Shown here: one piece after another, positions 25,017-34,900 of the stretch
Layout: every line of letters starts with the position of its first letter
How positions within the stretch are numbered: the first letter of the stretch is position 1
NCBI GenBank assembly: GCA_034437655.1
Contig: DAOTTU010000055.1
Coordinates: 1 to 64,000 of the forward strand
DNA length: 64,000 bases
Origin: J027 sp034437655
Lineage (GTDB): Bacteria; Chloroflexota; Anaerolineae; Aggregatilineales; J027
Reading direction: 5' to 3'
The notes under the pieces: model-generated
Databases searched by the model: none
The model's input: only the letters and a program-made list of their open reading frames with translations
Told to the model about the DNA's origin: nothing
Made by a program: the position numbers and the translations under genes

Positions 25017-26544
25017 CGCGATGTGGCGGGTCTGACGAACGGCCGCGCCCATTCTTTTTGTTGCGGCGGCGGCGTCCAGACGGAATGTTGACGGGCATCG
25101 CAGGTGTGGCCGGATTGTTTTCTTCGTAGTAAAGCTGGCTTTGGACGCTGTCAATCATCCGGTGTAAGCGCCGCATTACCTTCAGCGCTTCGTTCGGTGG
25201 CACTGCCAGCAATAGGCATTCTGGTGAGCCATGCCCCATTGCCACGAGGTCTGCTTTTACTGACTTTACCGCGTTCAATACCTGAACCGTTTGCTTGATC
25301 TCAACGACGCCAATCGCCGCTACAATCGCGATCGGTTCGACACGCCAGCCCGCATCAGCATATTGTTTAGAAAATAGTGTGTGCAGTTTTTCCACACTTT
25401 CCTGCATTGCACTGCGCCGTGCAGTTGTGGGGACGACATAGCACAGCAATTGGCCCGAATGCGAATCGACCGTGATAACCGGGCGTGCTTCTTGTGAAAA
25501 CTCTTTCGAGAGTGTGGCTTGCACGGCTGTTAGCATCGTTGTACTTTCTGCCGTGCCGGACACAAAGACCAAAACCCCCTGCACAGACGTCACCGCACGC
25601 AAATACCGGGGGCTGTCGTCTTGCTTATGCACAATACGAGTCCCGGCATGGCTAGCATTAAACGTGTTGCAAACGCGCAGCGGGATTTCGCGCTCAATAA
25701 TTGGTTGCACGGCTCGTGGATGCAAAACCTTTGCCCCAAAGTGTGCAAACTCGCTAACTTCTTCGTATGAAATGCGGTCAATCACCTGAGCTTCTTTGAT
25801 CTGGCGGGGGTCGGCAGACATCACCCCATCAACATCCGTCCAAATCCAGGCTTCATCGGCGTCCAGCAGCCGGGCCAGATATGTTGCCGAAAAGTCAGAG
25901 CCACCACGCCCAAAGGTGGTCACTTGACCGTCGGCCGATGCCCCAATATACCCCGTCACAACCGGGATTTTGCCCGCTGACAGTAAGGGAAGGATCATTC
26001 GTTGCACGTTTGCCAGCGATGGTGCTTCCTCGGGTTGTGCATTCTCAAAACGACTGTCTGTAATGATGACTTCGCTAGCATCAACTGCTTCAGCACTAAT
26101 CCCGTTCACCCGGAAGATAGCCGCTAGAATACGAGACATCAACCGTTCACCCATTGACAACATTGCATCGCGCAACCGAGCGGTCGCCACCTGTGTGTAC
26201 AGTGCTTCCTCACATGTATCACGCAATACGTTCAACAGCGAGTCTATTTCGGTGTCAACATAACGAATCTCAGCAGGGTGTTGATGGGTGTCGATCAATT
26301 CACGCGCAGCTTGCTGATGTCGCTCACGCAGGTCTTCAATCTGTGAATGTACAGCCCCAATGTCGCCCGCACAAGCGATGTTCATCAGTGTCGCAAGCGC
26401 ATCGGTAACACCCCGAATAGCGGATGTGACCACCACAACATTCTCCCAGTCGGCACGTTGTGTGTTGACGATGTTGAGTACATGCCGGATAGCATCTGCT
26501 TTACCGACAGAGGTGCCTCCAAATTTCATAACCAGAGTAGACAT
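25003..26544 (-). CDS. lysC: Aspartate kinase
   Basis: 513 residues. It phosphorylates aspartate, the first step to lysine, threonine, methionine and diaminopimelate. The kinase domain starts with VMKFGGTSVG and includes the substrate/ATP loop GRGGSDFSATYLARLLDADEAWIWTDVDG (given here as key residues GRGGSDFSA and WTDVDG). Tandem ACT domains (about 320-460) hold the allosteric site. A roughly 45-residue C-terminal extension, rich in Arg, Lys and Pro (GRRRRNKKNGRG), is unusual. The frame opens at a GTG at 26553, but AAGGAG is two bases from that GTG and eleven from the ATG at 26544, so the ATG is preferred. Expression is probably controlled by the structured leader upstream. Confidence 0.94.
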   Translation of the reverse strand: MSTLVMKFGGTSVGKADAIRHVLNIVNTQRADWENVVVVTSAIRGVTDALATLMNIACAGDIGAVHSQIEDLRERHQQAARELIDTHQHPAEIRYVDTEIDSLLNVLRDTCEEALYTQVATARLRDAMLSMGERLMSRILAAIFRVNGISAEAVDASEVIITDSRFENAQPEEAPSLANVQRMILPLLSAGKIPVVTGYIGASADGQVTTFGRGGSDFSATYLARLLDADEAWIWTDVDGVMSADPRQIKEAQVIDRISYEEVSEFAHFGAKVLHPRAVQPIIEREIPLRVCNTFNASHAGTRIVHKQDDSPRYLRAVTSVQGVLVFVSGTAESTTMLTAVQATLSKEFSQEARPVITVDSHSGQLLCYVVPTTARRSAMQESVEKLHTLFSKQYADAGWRVEPIAIVAAIGVVEIKQTVQVLNAVKSVKADLVAMGHGSPECLLLAVPPNEALKVMRRLHRMIDSVQSQLYYEENNPATPAMPVNIPSGRRRRNKKNGRGRSSDPPHRVIPL

Positions 26545-26740
26545 ATCGAACACAGCTCCTTGTCCGGGGATACAAAAAATGGCGACGGGCTACCTGCCCA
26601 CGTCGCGCTACGATCAGCGTTTTTAGTTGTAAGCTAAAATGAGTCTTGGCTCACCGACGCAAACAGGATCGTGACTCGGTACCTTTTGCCATAAGGTGAC
26701 ATATAGTACCGAGGCTGCTAGTTGTCAGCATACTTGCGTC
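26545..26740 (-). promoter_or_regulatory. Structured lysC leader: candidate riboswitch or attenuator
   Basis: On the minus strand an outer helix GACGCAA/TTGCGTC (26734-26740 with 26656-26662) encloses two hairpins: TGCT/AGCA (26727-26730 with 26716-26719) and an eight-pair perfect CTCGGTAC/GTACCGAG (26706-26713 with 26675-26682) that contains an inner CCTT/AAGG helix. This is a three-way-junction layout. Further hairpins TGAG/CTCA, TTTTAG/CTAAAA and CGCT/AGCG follow, then an intrinsic terminator just before lysC. The 3' strand of the outer helix (TGCGTCG) is complementary to the CGACG of the terminator 5' arm, so the two structures can compete. It does not match the lysine, SAM or T-box consensus as far as I can judge. 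Confidence 0.5.
26574..26606 (-). terminator. Intrinsic terminator inside the lysC leader
   Basis: Minus-strand GCGAC-GT-GGGC / GCCC-GTCGC stem (nine pairs, two-base bulge) with a five-base loop, followed by ATTTTTT. It ends about 30 bases upstream of the lysC start and downstream of the junction structure, which is the position of a transcription attenuator. Confidence 0.8.
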
Positions 26741-26970
26741 GATGGTTGACAGCATCATTGGTAGTGGTTGATAAACTCAGTGCGTATTTTTTAGTGATGT
26801 ATAGCAGGATAGCATAACCCTTGTGGCAATTGCAAGCTAGCACACCCAGTTTTTGTGGCAATGCACAAGCGGTACGGAGCAAAGTGGGGTGTGTATGGTC
26901 GCAAGAGTGTACTTCTGTTAACATGGCTGCGTTCTTGCTGTGAAACGTATAATTTTTGAGGATTTAGCTG
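26741..26970. other. Intergenic region between the lysC leader and the divergent glycosidase-like gene
   Basis: 230 bases without a convincing gene; the short frames here are AT-rich and lack ribosome sites. It must hold the divergent promoters. A perfect TATAAT at 26948-26953 is present, but its predicted start would fall within the ribosome site of the plus-strand gene, and no -35 is seen. Confidence 0.5.
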
Positions 26971-28422
26971 TTGAAACGTTTGCTTCGTCGTCGTTTGTTT
27001 GGTTTTCAACTCAAAACATTGATCGCGGCTGGTGTCGCAGGGCTGCTGGGGGCTGTTGCGCTTCTCGCTGATTTACAGTTTGATGGTATGGCTGAAGATG
27101 TGTTATGGAATATCACAGGCGAAACCGAACCACTACCACAACTACTCGGCACAGCACAGTACATCAGCAACTACACACGTCAAAACCCTGACGTCGGTGA
27201 CACCACCACGATTCAGCATATCCCAGAAAACCCTTTTGGCATAAACGCCTTCCTTGAACTTGAAGCCGTTCCCGAAAAACGGGAGCGGGCGATGCGGTTG
27301 ATTGCAGACGCGGGTATTGGCTGGTTGCGACAACAATTCACATGGGAAGACATCGAAATTCATGCCAAAAGTGACTTTGTTGACCGCCGCAACGACCCCA
27401 ACGGTATTTCTGCATGGGAAAAATACGACCAGATTGTCGCGTTGGCAGCGCAATATAACGTCAACATTCTGGCCCGTATCAGCACGCCGACTCCAGACTG
27501 GGCATTAGCACCGGGCACCACGCAGGCTTTTGGCCCTCCGGCGAATTATCAGGATTTTGTTGACTTCGCAGTACGGATTGCCAAACGCTACGAAGGGCAA
27601 ATTACGCACTACCAAATCTGGAACGAGCCTAACCTTTACCCGGAATGGGGAGAGCAACTCGTTAGCCCAGAAGACTATACTGATCTCCTCTGCCGCACTT
27701 ACACAGCACTGAAAGAGGTTGATCCCAATATTGTCGTCCACAGTGCTGCGATTGGCCCGACCATTAACCTCAGTGGGCGTGATGCCTACGATATGCTCTA
27801 TGTGCAACGCATGTATAATGCCGGGGCCGGTGCGTGCTTCGATGTGATGAGTGCGCAGGGTTATGGCTTGTTCAGCGGCCCCACGGACCAACGATTGCGC
27901 CCTTACCTGATGAATTTTGGGCGGCACGAATGGCTCCGCGATTTGATGGTCGCCAACGGAGACGCACACAAACCCATCTGGATTAGCGAGGCCGGTTGGA
28001 ACCCGGTGCCGAATGACCCCACCATCAATGGGTTTGACACCTATGGACAGGTCACAATGGAACAGGCCGCCGCGTGGGCCCCGCTGGCCTATGAGCGTGC
28101 ATTGTCTGAATGGCCATGGGTGGGTGCGATGAATTACTGGTTCCTCAAGCGTCCTAACGAGCTTGAACAGGGCGAAGCATGGTACTACTTCCGGCTGGTT
28201 GAACCAAGCTGGGAACCCACGCCCATCTACGAAAGCCTGCAAGCCTATATCCAGTCTGGTGAGTGGCGCAACGCACGCGGCAGCGATGATTATGAAGCGC
28301 GGGCCCGGGCTCAAATCCCCCAAATTCTGGTCATTGGGTGGGCAATTGTGTTTGTCGGCTATGTGTTCACGAATGGCATTTTAAATCGTCTACTTGATAA
28401 CGACGAGCCAGACACGGCATGA
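26971..28422 (+). CDS. Membrane-anchored glycoside hydrolase-like protein (clan GH-A fold)
   Basis: 483 residues. One hydrophobic helix near the N-terminus (about 15-33) and one near the C-terminus (about 453-473) flank an extracytoplasmic TIM-barrel domain. The barrel carries clan GH-A catalytic signatures: acid/base Glu219 in IWNEPNLYP and nucleophile Glu340 in WISEAGW, with WLRQQFTWEDIE near residue 113, as in GH39/GH5-like families. No exact family can be assigned. It probably acts on a cell-surface or exopolysaccharide glycan. TTG start at 26971 is supported by GAGGA eight bases upstream. The stop overlaps the start of the next gene by four bases. Confidence 0.82.
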   Translation: MKRLLRRRLFGFQLKTLIAAGVAGLLGAVALLADLQFDGMAEDVLWNITGETEPLPQLLGTAQYISNYTRQNPDVGDTTTIQHIPENPFGINAFLELEAVPEKRERAMRLIADAGIGWLRQQFTWEDIEIHAKSDFVDRRNDPNGISAWEKYDQIVALAAQYNVNILARISTPTPDWALAPGTTQAFGPPANYQDFVDFAVRIAKRYEGQITHYQIWNEPNLYPEWGEQLVSPEDYTDLLCRTYTALKEVDPNIVVHSAAIGPTINLSGRDAYDMLYVQRMYNAGAGACFDVMSAQGYGLFSGPTDQRLRPYLMNFGRHEWLRDLMVANGDAHKPIWISEAGWNPVPNDPTINGFDTYGQVTMEQAAAWAPLAYERALSEWPWVGAMNYWFLKRPNELEQGEAWYYFRLVEPSWEPTPIYESLQAYIQSGEWRNARGSDDYEARARAQIPQILVIGWAIVFVGYVFTNGILNRLLDNDEPDTA

Positions 28423-30329
28423 AATGGCAACTGTTCGCGGTTGTCTTGCTACTCCTGCTGGCGACCTTTTTCCGTTTTCATCAGCTTGACGCGCAATCGC
28501 TGTGGCATGACGAGGGCAACAGCCTGCGCCTCGCTGAACGTAGCGTTGGTGACTTGATCGACGCCGCCGGGCGTGATATTCACCCCCCCGGTTATTACCT
28601 CATCCTCAAAGGCTGGACTTCTGTGGTCGGCACTACAGAGTTCGGGTTGCGGTCACTCTCGGCATTCTGGGGCGTGGTGATGGTCGCGGCGACGTATGCA
28701 CTCGGCAAGCGGCTGTCAGGGCTGGGCATTGTCGGGCTGATCGCGGCGGTTTTACTCGCAGTGAACCCCTTCGCCATTTATTACAGCCAGGAGACGCGCA
28801 TGTATGCGCAACTGGGAGCGCTTAGCATCCTCAGTTTGTGGCTATTGTTGCGTATGCTAGACGCGGCCAACTCAAAACGTGGCTATTGGGGCTGGGCATT
28901 GAGCCTCGCGGCGTGCAATGCGCTCGGGCTGTACACCCATTACACCTATCCGTTTACGATGCTGGCGCAGGGTGTGTATGTGTTATGGTGGCTCTCGCAA
29001 CAGCGATCACGGATAACAACTCTACCCGTGTACATTGGGCTAAATGTGCTTACGTTACTGGCCTTTGCGCCGTGGTTACCGACGGCTTACGATCAGGTCA
29101 CTACCTGGCCCTCTACTGGCGACCAAACCGCGCTTATCGAAAGAGTAGAGCGGATTGCGACCATTCTTGTCTATGGCAATACCATCAATAGTATTGATAC
29201 GCTTGCGTTTATTGTGCCTGGTGTGTTGCTACTGGCATCGCTACGACTACGGCCACACCTATTGCGGCAGATCATGCTCCCGGGATTGCTAATCGTGCTG
29301 AGTGTGGGGTCGTTGCTGGTGTCAGGGGCATATCGTGAGGCAAACTTGAAATTTCTGTTGCCTGCACAGGCGGCCGTGCTGGTGTTGTTAGGACTCGGAT
29401 TGTTGCAATTGCGCCTCATAGCAAAACGCTTCCCGGCTAGCCTTCGTACTGTGATGTTTGGTGGTGCAGCGGTGGGTATTGCCTTTATGTTGGCACCGTT
29501 GAGCAGAGGCATAGATGCGCTCTACAACGACGCCACCTATGCCCGCAGCGACTATCGTGGCATTGTGCAGACGATTTCTCGGACAGCAACTGACAACAGT
29601 GCTGTGATCCTTAACGCACCTAACCAGCAGGAGGTCTTCAGTTACTACTATCACGGTGAGTTGCCCGTTTATCCGTTGCCGCGCGGGCTTGGTGGCGATG
29701 ACCCTGCTACACGGCAGGCAACAGCCGAAGTTGTCACATCGCATGCGCGGGTGTTTCTGGTGCTGTGGGGGCAGCAAGAACGCGACCCGAATGCGGTAGT
29801 GCAATCCACCTTGAGCGATAATGCTTTCGCCGTTGGTCGGCGCTGGTATGGCGATGTCGAGTTGGTGCAGTATGCGGTGCTGAGCCCACCGCCAGCACAG
29901 CCACAGACACCGTTAGCGGTTCGTTTTGGTCAACATATTACCTTGCACGGCTTCAGTCTCTCCGGGGAAAATTTCACAGCCGGGCGTGGCGATGCGCTGG
30001 GTGTGGCGCTCTACTGGGAGACAGATGATACCCTTGCCACGCGCTATAAAGTTTCCGTGCAAGTATTAACGCCGCAGGGCACCCTTGCCGACCAGCATGA
30101 CAGCGAACCCGTCAACGGTCTGCGCCCCACAACCACCTGGCAACCCGGCGAACGGATTGTTGACAATCACGGGCTGGTGCTGGACCCGACGCTCCCCCCC
30201 GGTGACTATACACTGAACGTTGTGGTCTATGATTCTAACGACCCGCGGCAACGCCTTGCTCCCGACACTGGAGCCCCCAACGCCATCCTGCGACTGGGGA
30301 CCCTACAGCTTATTCCGCCGCGTCAGTGA
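28419..30329 (+). CDS. GT39-like membrane glycosyltransferase
   Basis: 636 residues with about 11 transmembrane helices in the first 390 residues, then an extracytoplasmic beta-rich C-terminal domain of about 200 residues. The first external loop has the catalytic-type acidic pair LWHDEGNS (Asp31-Glu32) and HPPGYY, characteristic of PMT/ArnT/GT39 polyprenyl-phosphate-sugar-dependent transferases. It would transfer a sugar from a lipid carrier to an acceptor outside the membrane. ATGA overlap with the glycosidase-like gene indicates translational coupling. Its 3' end overlaps the convergent lipoprotein gene by 20 bases. Confidence 0.85.
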   Translation: MKWQLFAVVLLLLLATFFRFHQLDAQSLWHDEGNSLRLAERSVGDLIDAAGRDIHPPGYYLILKGWTSVVGTTEFGLRSLSAFWGVVMVAATYALGKRLSGLGIVGLIAAVLLAVNPFAIYYSQETRMYAQLGALSILSLWLLLRMLDAANSKRGYWGWALSLAACNALGLYTHYTYPFTMLAQGVYVLWWLSQQRSRITTLPVYIGLNVLTLLAFAPWLPTAYDQVTTWPSTGDQTALIERVERIATILVYGNTINSIDTLAFIVPGVLLLASLRLRPHLLRQIMLPGLLIVLSVGSLLVSGAYREANLKFLLPAQAAVLVLLGLGLLQLRLIAKRFPASLRTVMFGGAAVGIAFMLAPLSRGIDALYNDATYARSDYRGIVQTISRTATDNSAVILNAPNQQEVFSYYYHGELPVYPLPRGLGGDDPATRQATAEVVTSHARVFLVLWGQQERDPNAVVQSTLSDNAFAVGRRWYGDVELVQYAVLSPPPAQPQTPLAVRFGQHITLHGFSLSGENFTAGRGDALGVALYWETDDTLATRYKVSVQVLTPQGTLADQHDSEPVNGLRPTTTWQPGERIVDNHGLVLDPTLPPGDYTLNVVVYDSNDPRQRLAPDTGAPNAILRLGTLQLIPPRQ

Positions 30330-30747
30330 CCGTTGTGTCTGAACGGGGTACAATTTCAAATGTCAGTGTTTGGTCTACAACCGTATTGAGGATAATCTCG
30401 ACTTTGTAAGTACCTGGCACCCAACCGTCACGCGGATAGAAGCTGAACCATACTGCGCCGCTGGTGCTTTCAATCTCATCCGAACGGCCAAGTTCAGTGT
30501 CCGCGTCTACATCAGGTACATCAACGGCATACCACACAGCTTGAAGCTCGGTATCTTCAGGGGCATTGCGTAAATCCAATACCGCGTAGACGGTTTCATC
30601 CGGTACAAAAACGGTCGTCTGGTTCTGGCCATCGGTATCACGGGCCAGGCGTGCGTTCTCAATGTTGGCGGTGCTAAAGTTAAAACTGCACGCCAGTGTT
30701 GCAATGATCAAAGCTGCTAGCGGAATAAACGGCATAACTTTTTTCAT
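30310..30747 (-). CDS. Putative lipoprotein, unknown function
   Basis: 145 residues from the ATG at 30747 (upstream starts at 30762 and 30780 would only lengthen the basic head). The N-terminus MKKVMPFIPLAALIIATLAC is a lipoprotein-like signal with Cys20 as acylation candidate, although the -3 residue is Thr rather than Leu. The rest is a small beta-sandwich-like domain (AVWFSFYPRDGWVPGTYKVEI) resembling ligand-free carbohydrate-binding or Ig-like modules. No known family identified. It is convergent with the GT39 gene. Confidence 0.65.
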   Translation of the reverse strand: MKKVMPFIPLAALIIATLACSFNFSTANIENARLARDTDGQNQTTVFVPDETVYAVLDLRNAPEDTELQAVWYAVDVPDVDADTELGRSDEIESTSGAVWFSFYPRDGWVPGTYKVEIILNTVVDQTLTFEIVPRSDTTVTDAAE

Positions 30748-30820
30748 GGTATTGCTGTACTCCATCAAGTTGAATGCCAATACATGCCTGGTTACTATTT
30801 TAAGTGACGAATCGTAAAAG

Positions 30821-31996
30821 ATGCACCACTATCTTCTTAAAAATGCACCGGCGTTGTGCCCGGGCGGTCAACGAACAGAAGGATTATATATCCGCAACGG
30901 AATGATCGCACCGTTGCAAACGTGCCCGGCCAGTGTCCTTGAAATTGATTGCAGTGGTTATGTTCTCCTGCCGGGGCTTATCAACGCACATGACCACCTG
31001 GAACTGAATCACTTCCCGCGTACCCGCTTTCGTGATCGATACGACAACGCGCATCAATGGGGTGAAGATGTATCTCGTCGCCTGGACACTGAGCCCTATG
31101 TCAATTTACGACGCAAACGCCTCCGTGACCGCTGCTTGATCGGTGGCATCAAAAATCTGCTATCTGGTGTGACGACGGTAGCGCATCACAACCCGTTGCA
31201 CCGCGCCCTGCGTCGTCGTCAATTTCCTGTGCATGTCTTGCAACGCTATGTCTGGGCACATTCGCTGCATTTCGAAGATGAAGATACCATTCGCCATGCT
31301 ATCGCCAGTATTCCACCAGACATTCCGTTTATTATTCACCTTGCCGAGGGCACTGACCGCATTGCCGCCGATGAGTATAAGCAGCTTGCCCACCTCGGCG
31401 CGGCTCGCTCCAATACTATTCTGGTGCATGGGGTGGGGTTGCGCAGCGCTGAACGCGACCATGCTGTGACAACAATAGGGGGGTTGATATGGTGCCCAAG
31501 CACGAATTTTTACCTGTTGGGTGCAACAACGGACGTTGTCTCGTGGGCAGCGGCCGAAAAACTCGCAATTGGCAGTGATTCACGCTTAACAGCGGATGGG
31601 GACTTGCTGGACGAAACGCGCGTTGCCTATGCTACCGGACAACTCGGTGTAGAAGACCTGTTCAAGGCGATTACCCTGTGGCCGGCAAAAATATTGGGTT
31701 TCACAGATAGAGGCACGCTGCAACCCGGTTGCCGCGCCGATGTCATTGCGTTACCGCTCAATACAGACGATAAACACCCCTTAGAAGCCCTCACTGTAGC
31801 GAAACGCGCTGATGTAGGCATGGTGCTGCGCGGTGGTGTGCCAATGGTGGGGAAGTCAGGACTATTGCAGCAGTTTCAGGGCGAAAAATTCACGACAATC
31901 AGTGTCGATGGGCACCCCCGGCGCGTGCAATATCGCCTTGCAAAACAACTGCGACGGTCATCATTGCAAGAACCGGGGGTGATTATAGAGGATTAG
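30821..31996 (+). CDS. Amidohydrolase superfamily protein
   Basis: 391-residue metal-dependent hydrolase of the cytosine deaminase/chlorohydrolase type. Metal-binding motifs: NAHDHLEL (HxH, about 56-60), IIHLAEGTD (about 170), LVHGVGL (about 200) and GSDSRLTADG (Asp, about 250). It ends with the composite beta domain typical of cyclic amidohydrolases and deaminases (CRADVIALPL). The substrate is not predictable. It is convergent with the ABC permease gene, with three bases between the stops. Confidence 0.88.
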   Translation: MHHYLLKNAPALCPGGQRTEGLYIRNGMIAPLQTCPASVLEIDCSGYVLLPGLINAHDHLELNHFPRTRFRDRYDNAHQWGEDVSRRLDTEPYVNLRRKRLRDRCLIGGIKNLLSGVTTVAHHNPLHRALRRRQFPVHVLQRYVWAHSLHFEDEDTIRHAIASIPPDIPFIIHLAEGTDRIAADEYKQLAHLGAARSNTILVHGVGLRSAERDHAVTTIGGLIWCPSTNFYLLGATTDVVSWAAAEKLAIGSDSRLTADGDLLDETRVAYATGQLGVEDLFKAITLWPAKILGFTDRGTLQPGCRADVIALPLNTDDKHPLEALTVAKRADVGMVLRGGVPMVGKSGLLQQFQGEKFTTISVDGHPRRVQYRLAKQLRRSSLQEPGVIIED

Positions 31997-31999
31997 CGC

Positions 32000-34900
32000 T
32001 TATTCGTTACGTAAGACGTTCAACGGTTTTTCACCACTGGCACCCCATGCTGTTACCGCCGCCGCCACCAGCGAGATAAACACGCACAGACCCATTAAGC
32101 CCAACGCTGTTCCAACAGGCAGCGCACCACGCAAATCACCGTCAAAAAGTAGCGCCCACAGTTGCACCAGCAACAACAATGAAGCCCCCACACCGATTAG
32201 CCCGGCCAGAAAGCCCATCAGCCCGTTCTCAATCAGCAGCATGCCGAGTACCCGTTCGCGCTGCACACCCAGCGATTTCATCACGCCGATTTCGCGTCGT
32301 CGTTCCATCGTACTCAACACCACCGAGTTTGCAATCACTGCGCCACCCGTGACCAGATTCAAGACTGCCACTACAAAAGGCAATGCCGTGAACTGGTCAA
32401 TCAGGCGGTTCACAATCTGGTTGAGATAGCGCGTTTCAAGCACGATGGTATTGGGCACATCGTCTCGGACACGTTGTCGCACCGCATCCACCTGATCTTC
32501 CTCAACGTTGGCAATTCCCCCAACCGCATCAGGCCCAATGCCGCCAAAGGAGTCAATCGGTGCATACAGGAAGCTACCCACATCGGCGGTGATGTCGCCA
32601 AATGAGTCATTCGAGACGCCAACGACCTCGTATTCTAGCGTCTGGTTGCCTGTTTCGGTGGCAAAGCTGAAGACCATCACATCCCCGGCTTCGATTTCAG
32701 CGGCCTGCATAGCGTTATTACCGGCGACAACCAACACGCGCTCACCTGAATCGCTGGGCTGGAGTTGACGGTTCTCACCCGTGAATTGCTTGCCGGGTAG
32801 TGTCTGGTCCAGGAAGCGCCCGTCAAGGCTACCGAGTGTTACGTCAAAGAAGTCAGAGATTTCCTCGATATCCTGGCCAAGGTTGGTGGCCATAATCTGC
32901 AACAGGTCTTCACGTTTGAGGCGCGTACCATCTTCTTTTTCCAGGGCCACGAAATCGACCTGATAGTTGGCAATAATGCTGTAATCCTGCACACCGTCGG
33001 TCGTGTCGAGTACTTCTTCAAGGTTGGTGAGCGTGGTTTGCCATGTGTTGTCGTTGGGGATGGTGAACACGACTACATTGCCGCCGATGCTGTCTTCAAG
33101 GTTCAGCGCAAAGTACTGCTTCAGCGAGGACGCCATCATTGTGACCAGGCTCAGCGTCAAGACACCGATGACCAACGCCAACAGCGTCGAAGCCACACGG
33201 TTGCGGTTGGAAAGCAAAGCCCGCAGCGAGATTTTGATGTCTGGCACACCCATTGACGGCGCGCGTGCTGTCAGTGTCACTAAAAACCACAGCACGCCCA
33301 GGGTCGCCACGATCATAGCAAAGATGGCCGCAACCAGCGTGATGTTGGCGCTCAGGTCCACGACGAATTCCCATAGCAGCCCGGGGGAGATGGCCGCCAG
33401 TGTATAGCCAAAGACCGCCCCGACGATAGCGCCGAGCAAGCCTGCACCAATAAACGCCACCGTGATGCCACCCAGTGCCACGAAGATGCTACGTTGCTTG
33501 AGTACAATTGCCTGATAACTGACCAGTATACCGCCGAGGATACCGATGATAATTGAGGCAATAAGCGTGGTTGTGTCAATGCGCCCGAAGATAATCGCCA
33601 CGCCAACAATCGCCACCGAGAAGAAGAGGACACCTTGAAACATCGTCTGAATCACCAGACCAATGCCAAGCAAAAAACGCCGTATCAGCTTGCTGTTTGC
33701 GGAAAGTTCATCTTCAGGGCGTTTGATAAACGACAGGCTTGGCACCAGTGCGCTCCCGGTGATACCGGCCGCCATCGCAAGCATCGACGCCACAGCAAAC
33801 ACACCCCCCACCTGGCCGTCGTCTGGATCGAATAGTTCGCGTGTGTCTGGTGGGCTGATGCTACCCTGCAAAATCGTCCACACGACGACACCCATCACAA
33901 AGAGGATCACTCCCAATGCCGAAAGTGACTGAATCACGCCGATTTGGGGTAGTTTGGACGAACTCGGCCGCAATACATTACCGGGGCGCACCTGACCCGC
34001 CATCAACGTCGGCAAAAAGCCGAAAATAGCCGTAATCACGACACCCAGCACCATGCCGCGAATCAGCGCTTCCGTAGACCACACCCAGTCAAGGCGCGTG
34101 CCAAACACCACGTCGAATTGCTGCAAGACAGCCGCCATCCCTAAGCCGAGAATGCAGCCGATGATACTCCCAACAAACCCAAGCACAATCGCTTCGACAA
34201 GGAACAGCACCGTCACCTGGCGGGCCTTCATGCCGATGGTTTTCAGCACCGCAATTTCAGTCGTGCGCCGGGCAACAATCACCAGCATGGTGTTGACGAT
34301 ACCGATGCCGCCAATCAGCAGCGATACCACACCCATCAGCAACACGAGGTCATTCACCGCACCGACAATCTGTGAATTACGTTCGCGGATGTCAGAGGTG
34401 GTGGTGGTCGCCACAAAATCGAAGCGCTGTTCGAGGTGCTGGCTGACTTCACGCACACCAGCCGCTGTCGGGTTCGAGACGTTAACGTACATTTCAAAGG
34501 CATAGAGTTCTTGATCTTCAACGTCAAACAGCGGCAGGGCGTCTTGATCGACGTAGTAAAAGCCAAACAACGTCACAAATACAAAATTCTCGGTGAAGGC
34601 TTCAACTTCACGCTCGACAATACCACGCACGGTGAAGGGTGTGTCACTGTCAGAGATGACAACCTGATCGCCAACTTCTAGCCCGTTGTCTTCGGCGGCG
34701 TTGTCACTGATCACGATGTCCGTTGGGGCTTGAATCACATCGCGCACCCGTTCACCGCTCAGGGTTTCCGTGTCACCATAAACCGAATAGTCCGCATCAA
34801 TGAAATAAGGGAAAATGGCGCGGCCTTCGCTGCCAAATTCTAAAAACCCACCGAGCGTCGGCTTGTCGGGCGACCGATACAGGAAAGAGACCTCCGCCCC

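Noticed and set aside
26570..26740. T-box leader for lysC
   Set aside because: The AGGGUGGNACCGCG motif is not present; GGTACCGAG only resembles part of it and lies in a perfect hairpin.
26570..26740. Lysine or SAM riboswitch for lysC
   Set aside because: Neither the five-helix lysine-box core nor the SAM-I conserved sequences could be found by eye; a model search is still needed to be sure.
26948..26953. Perfect TATAAT before the glycosidase-like gene
   Set aside because: Predicted transcription start would be inside the ribosome site and there is no -35; probably a chance AT-rich match.
27505..28323. 272-codon minus-strand frame within the glycosidase-like gene
   Set aside because: Antisense shadow of conserved catalytic segments, with no ribosome site.
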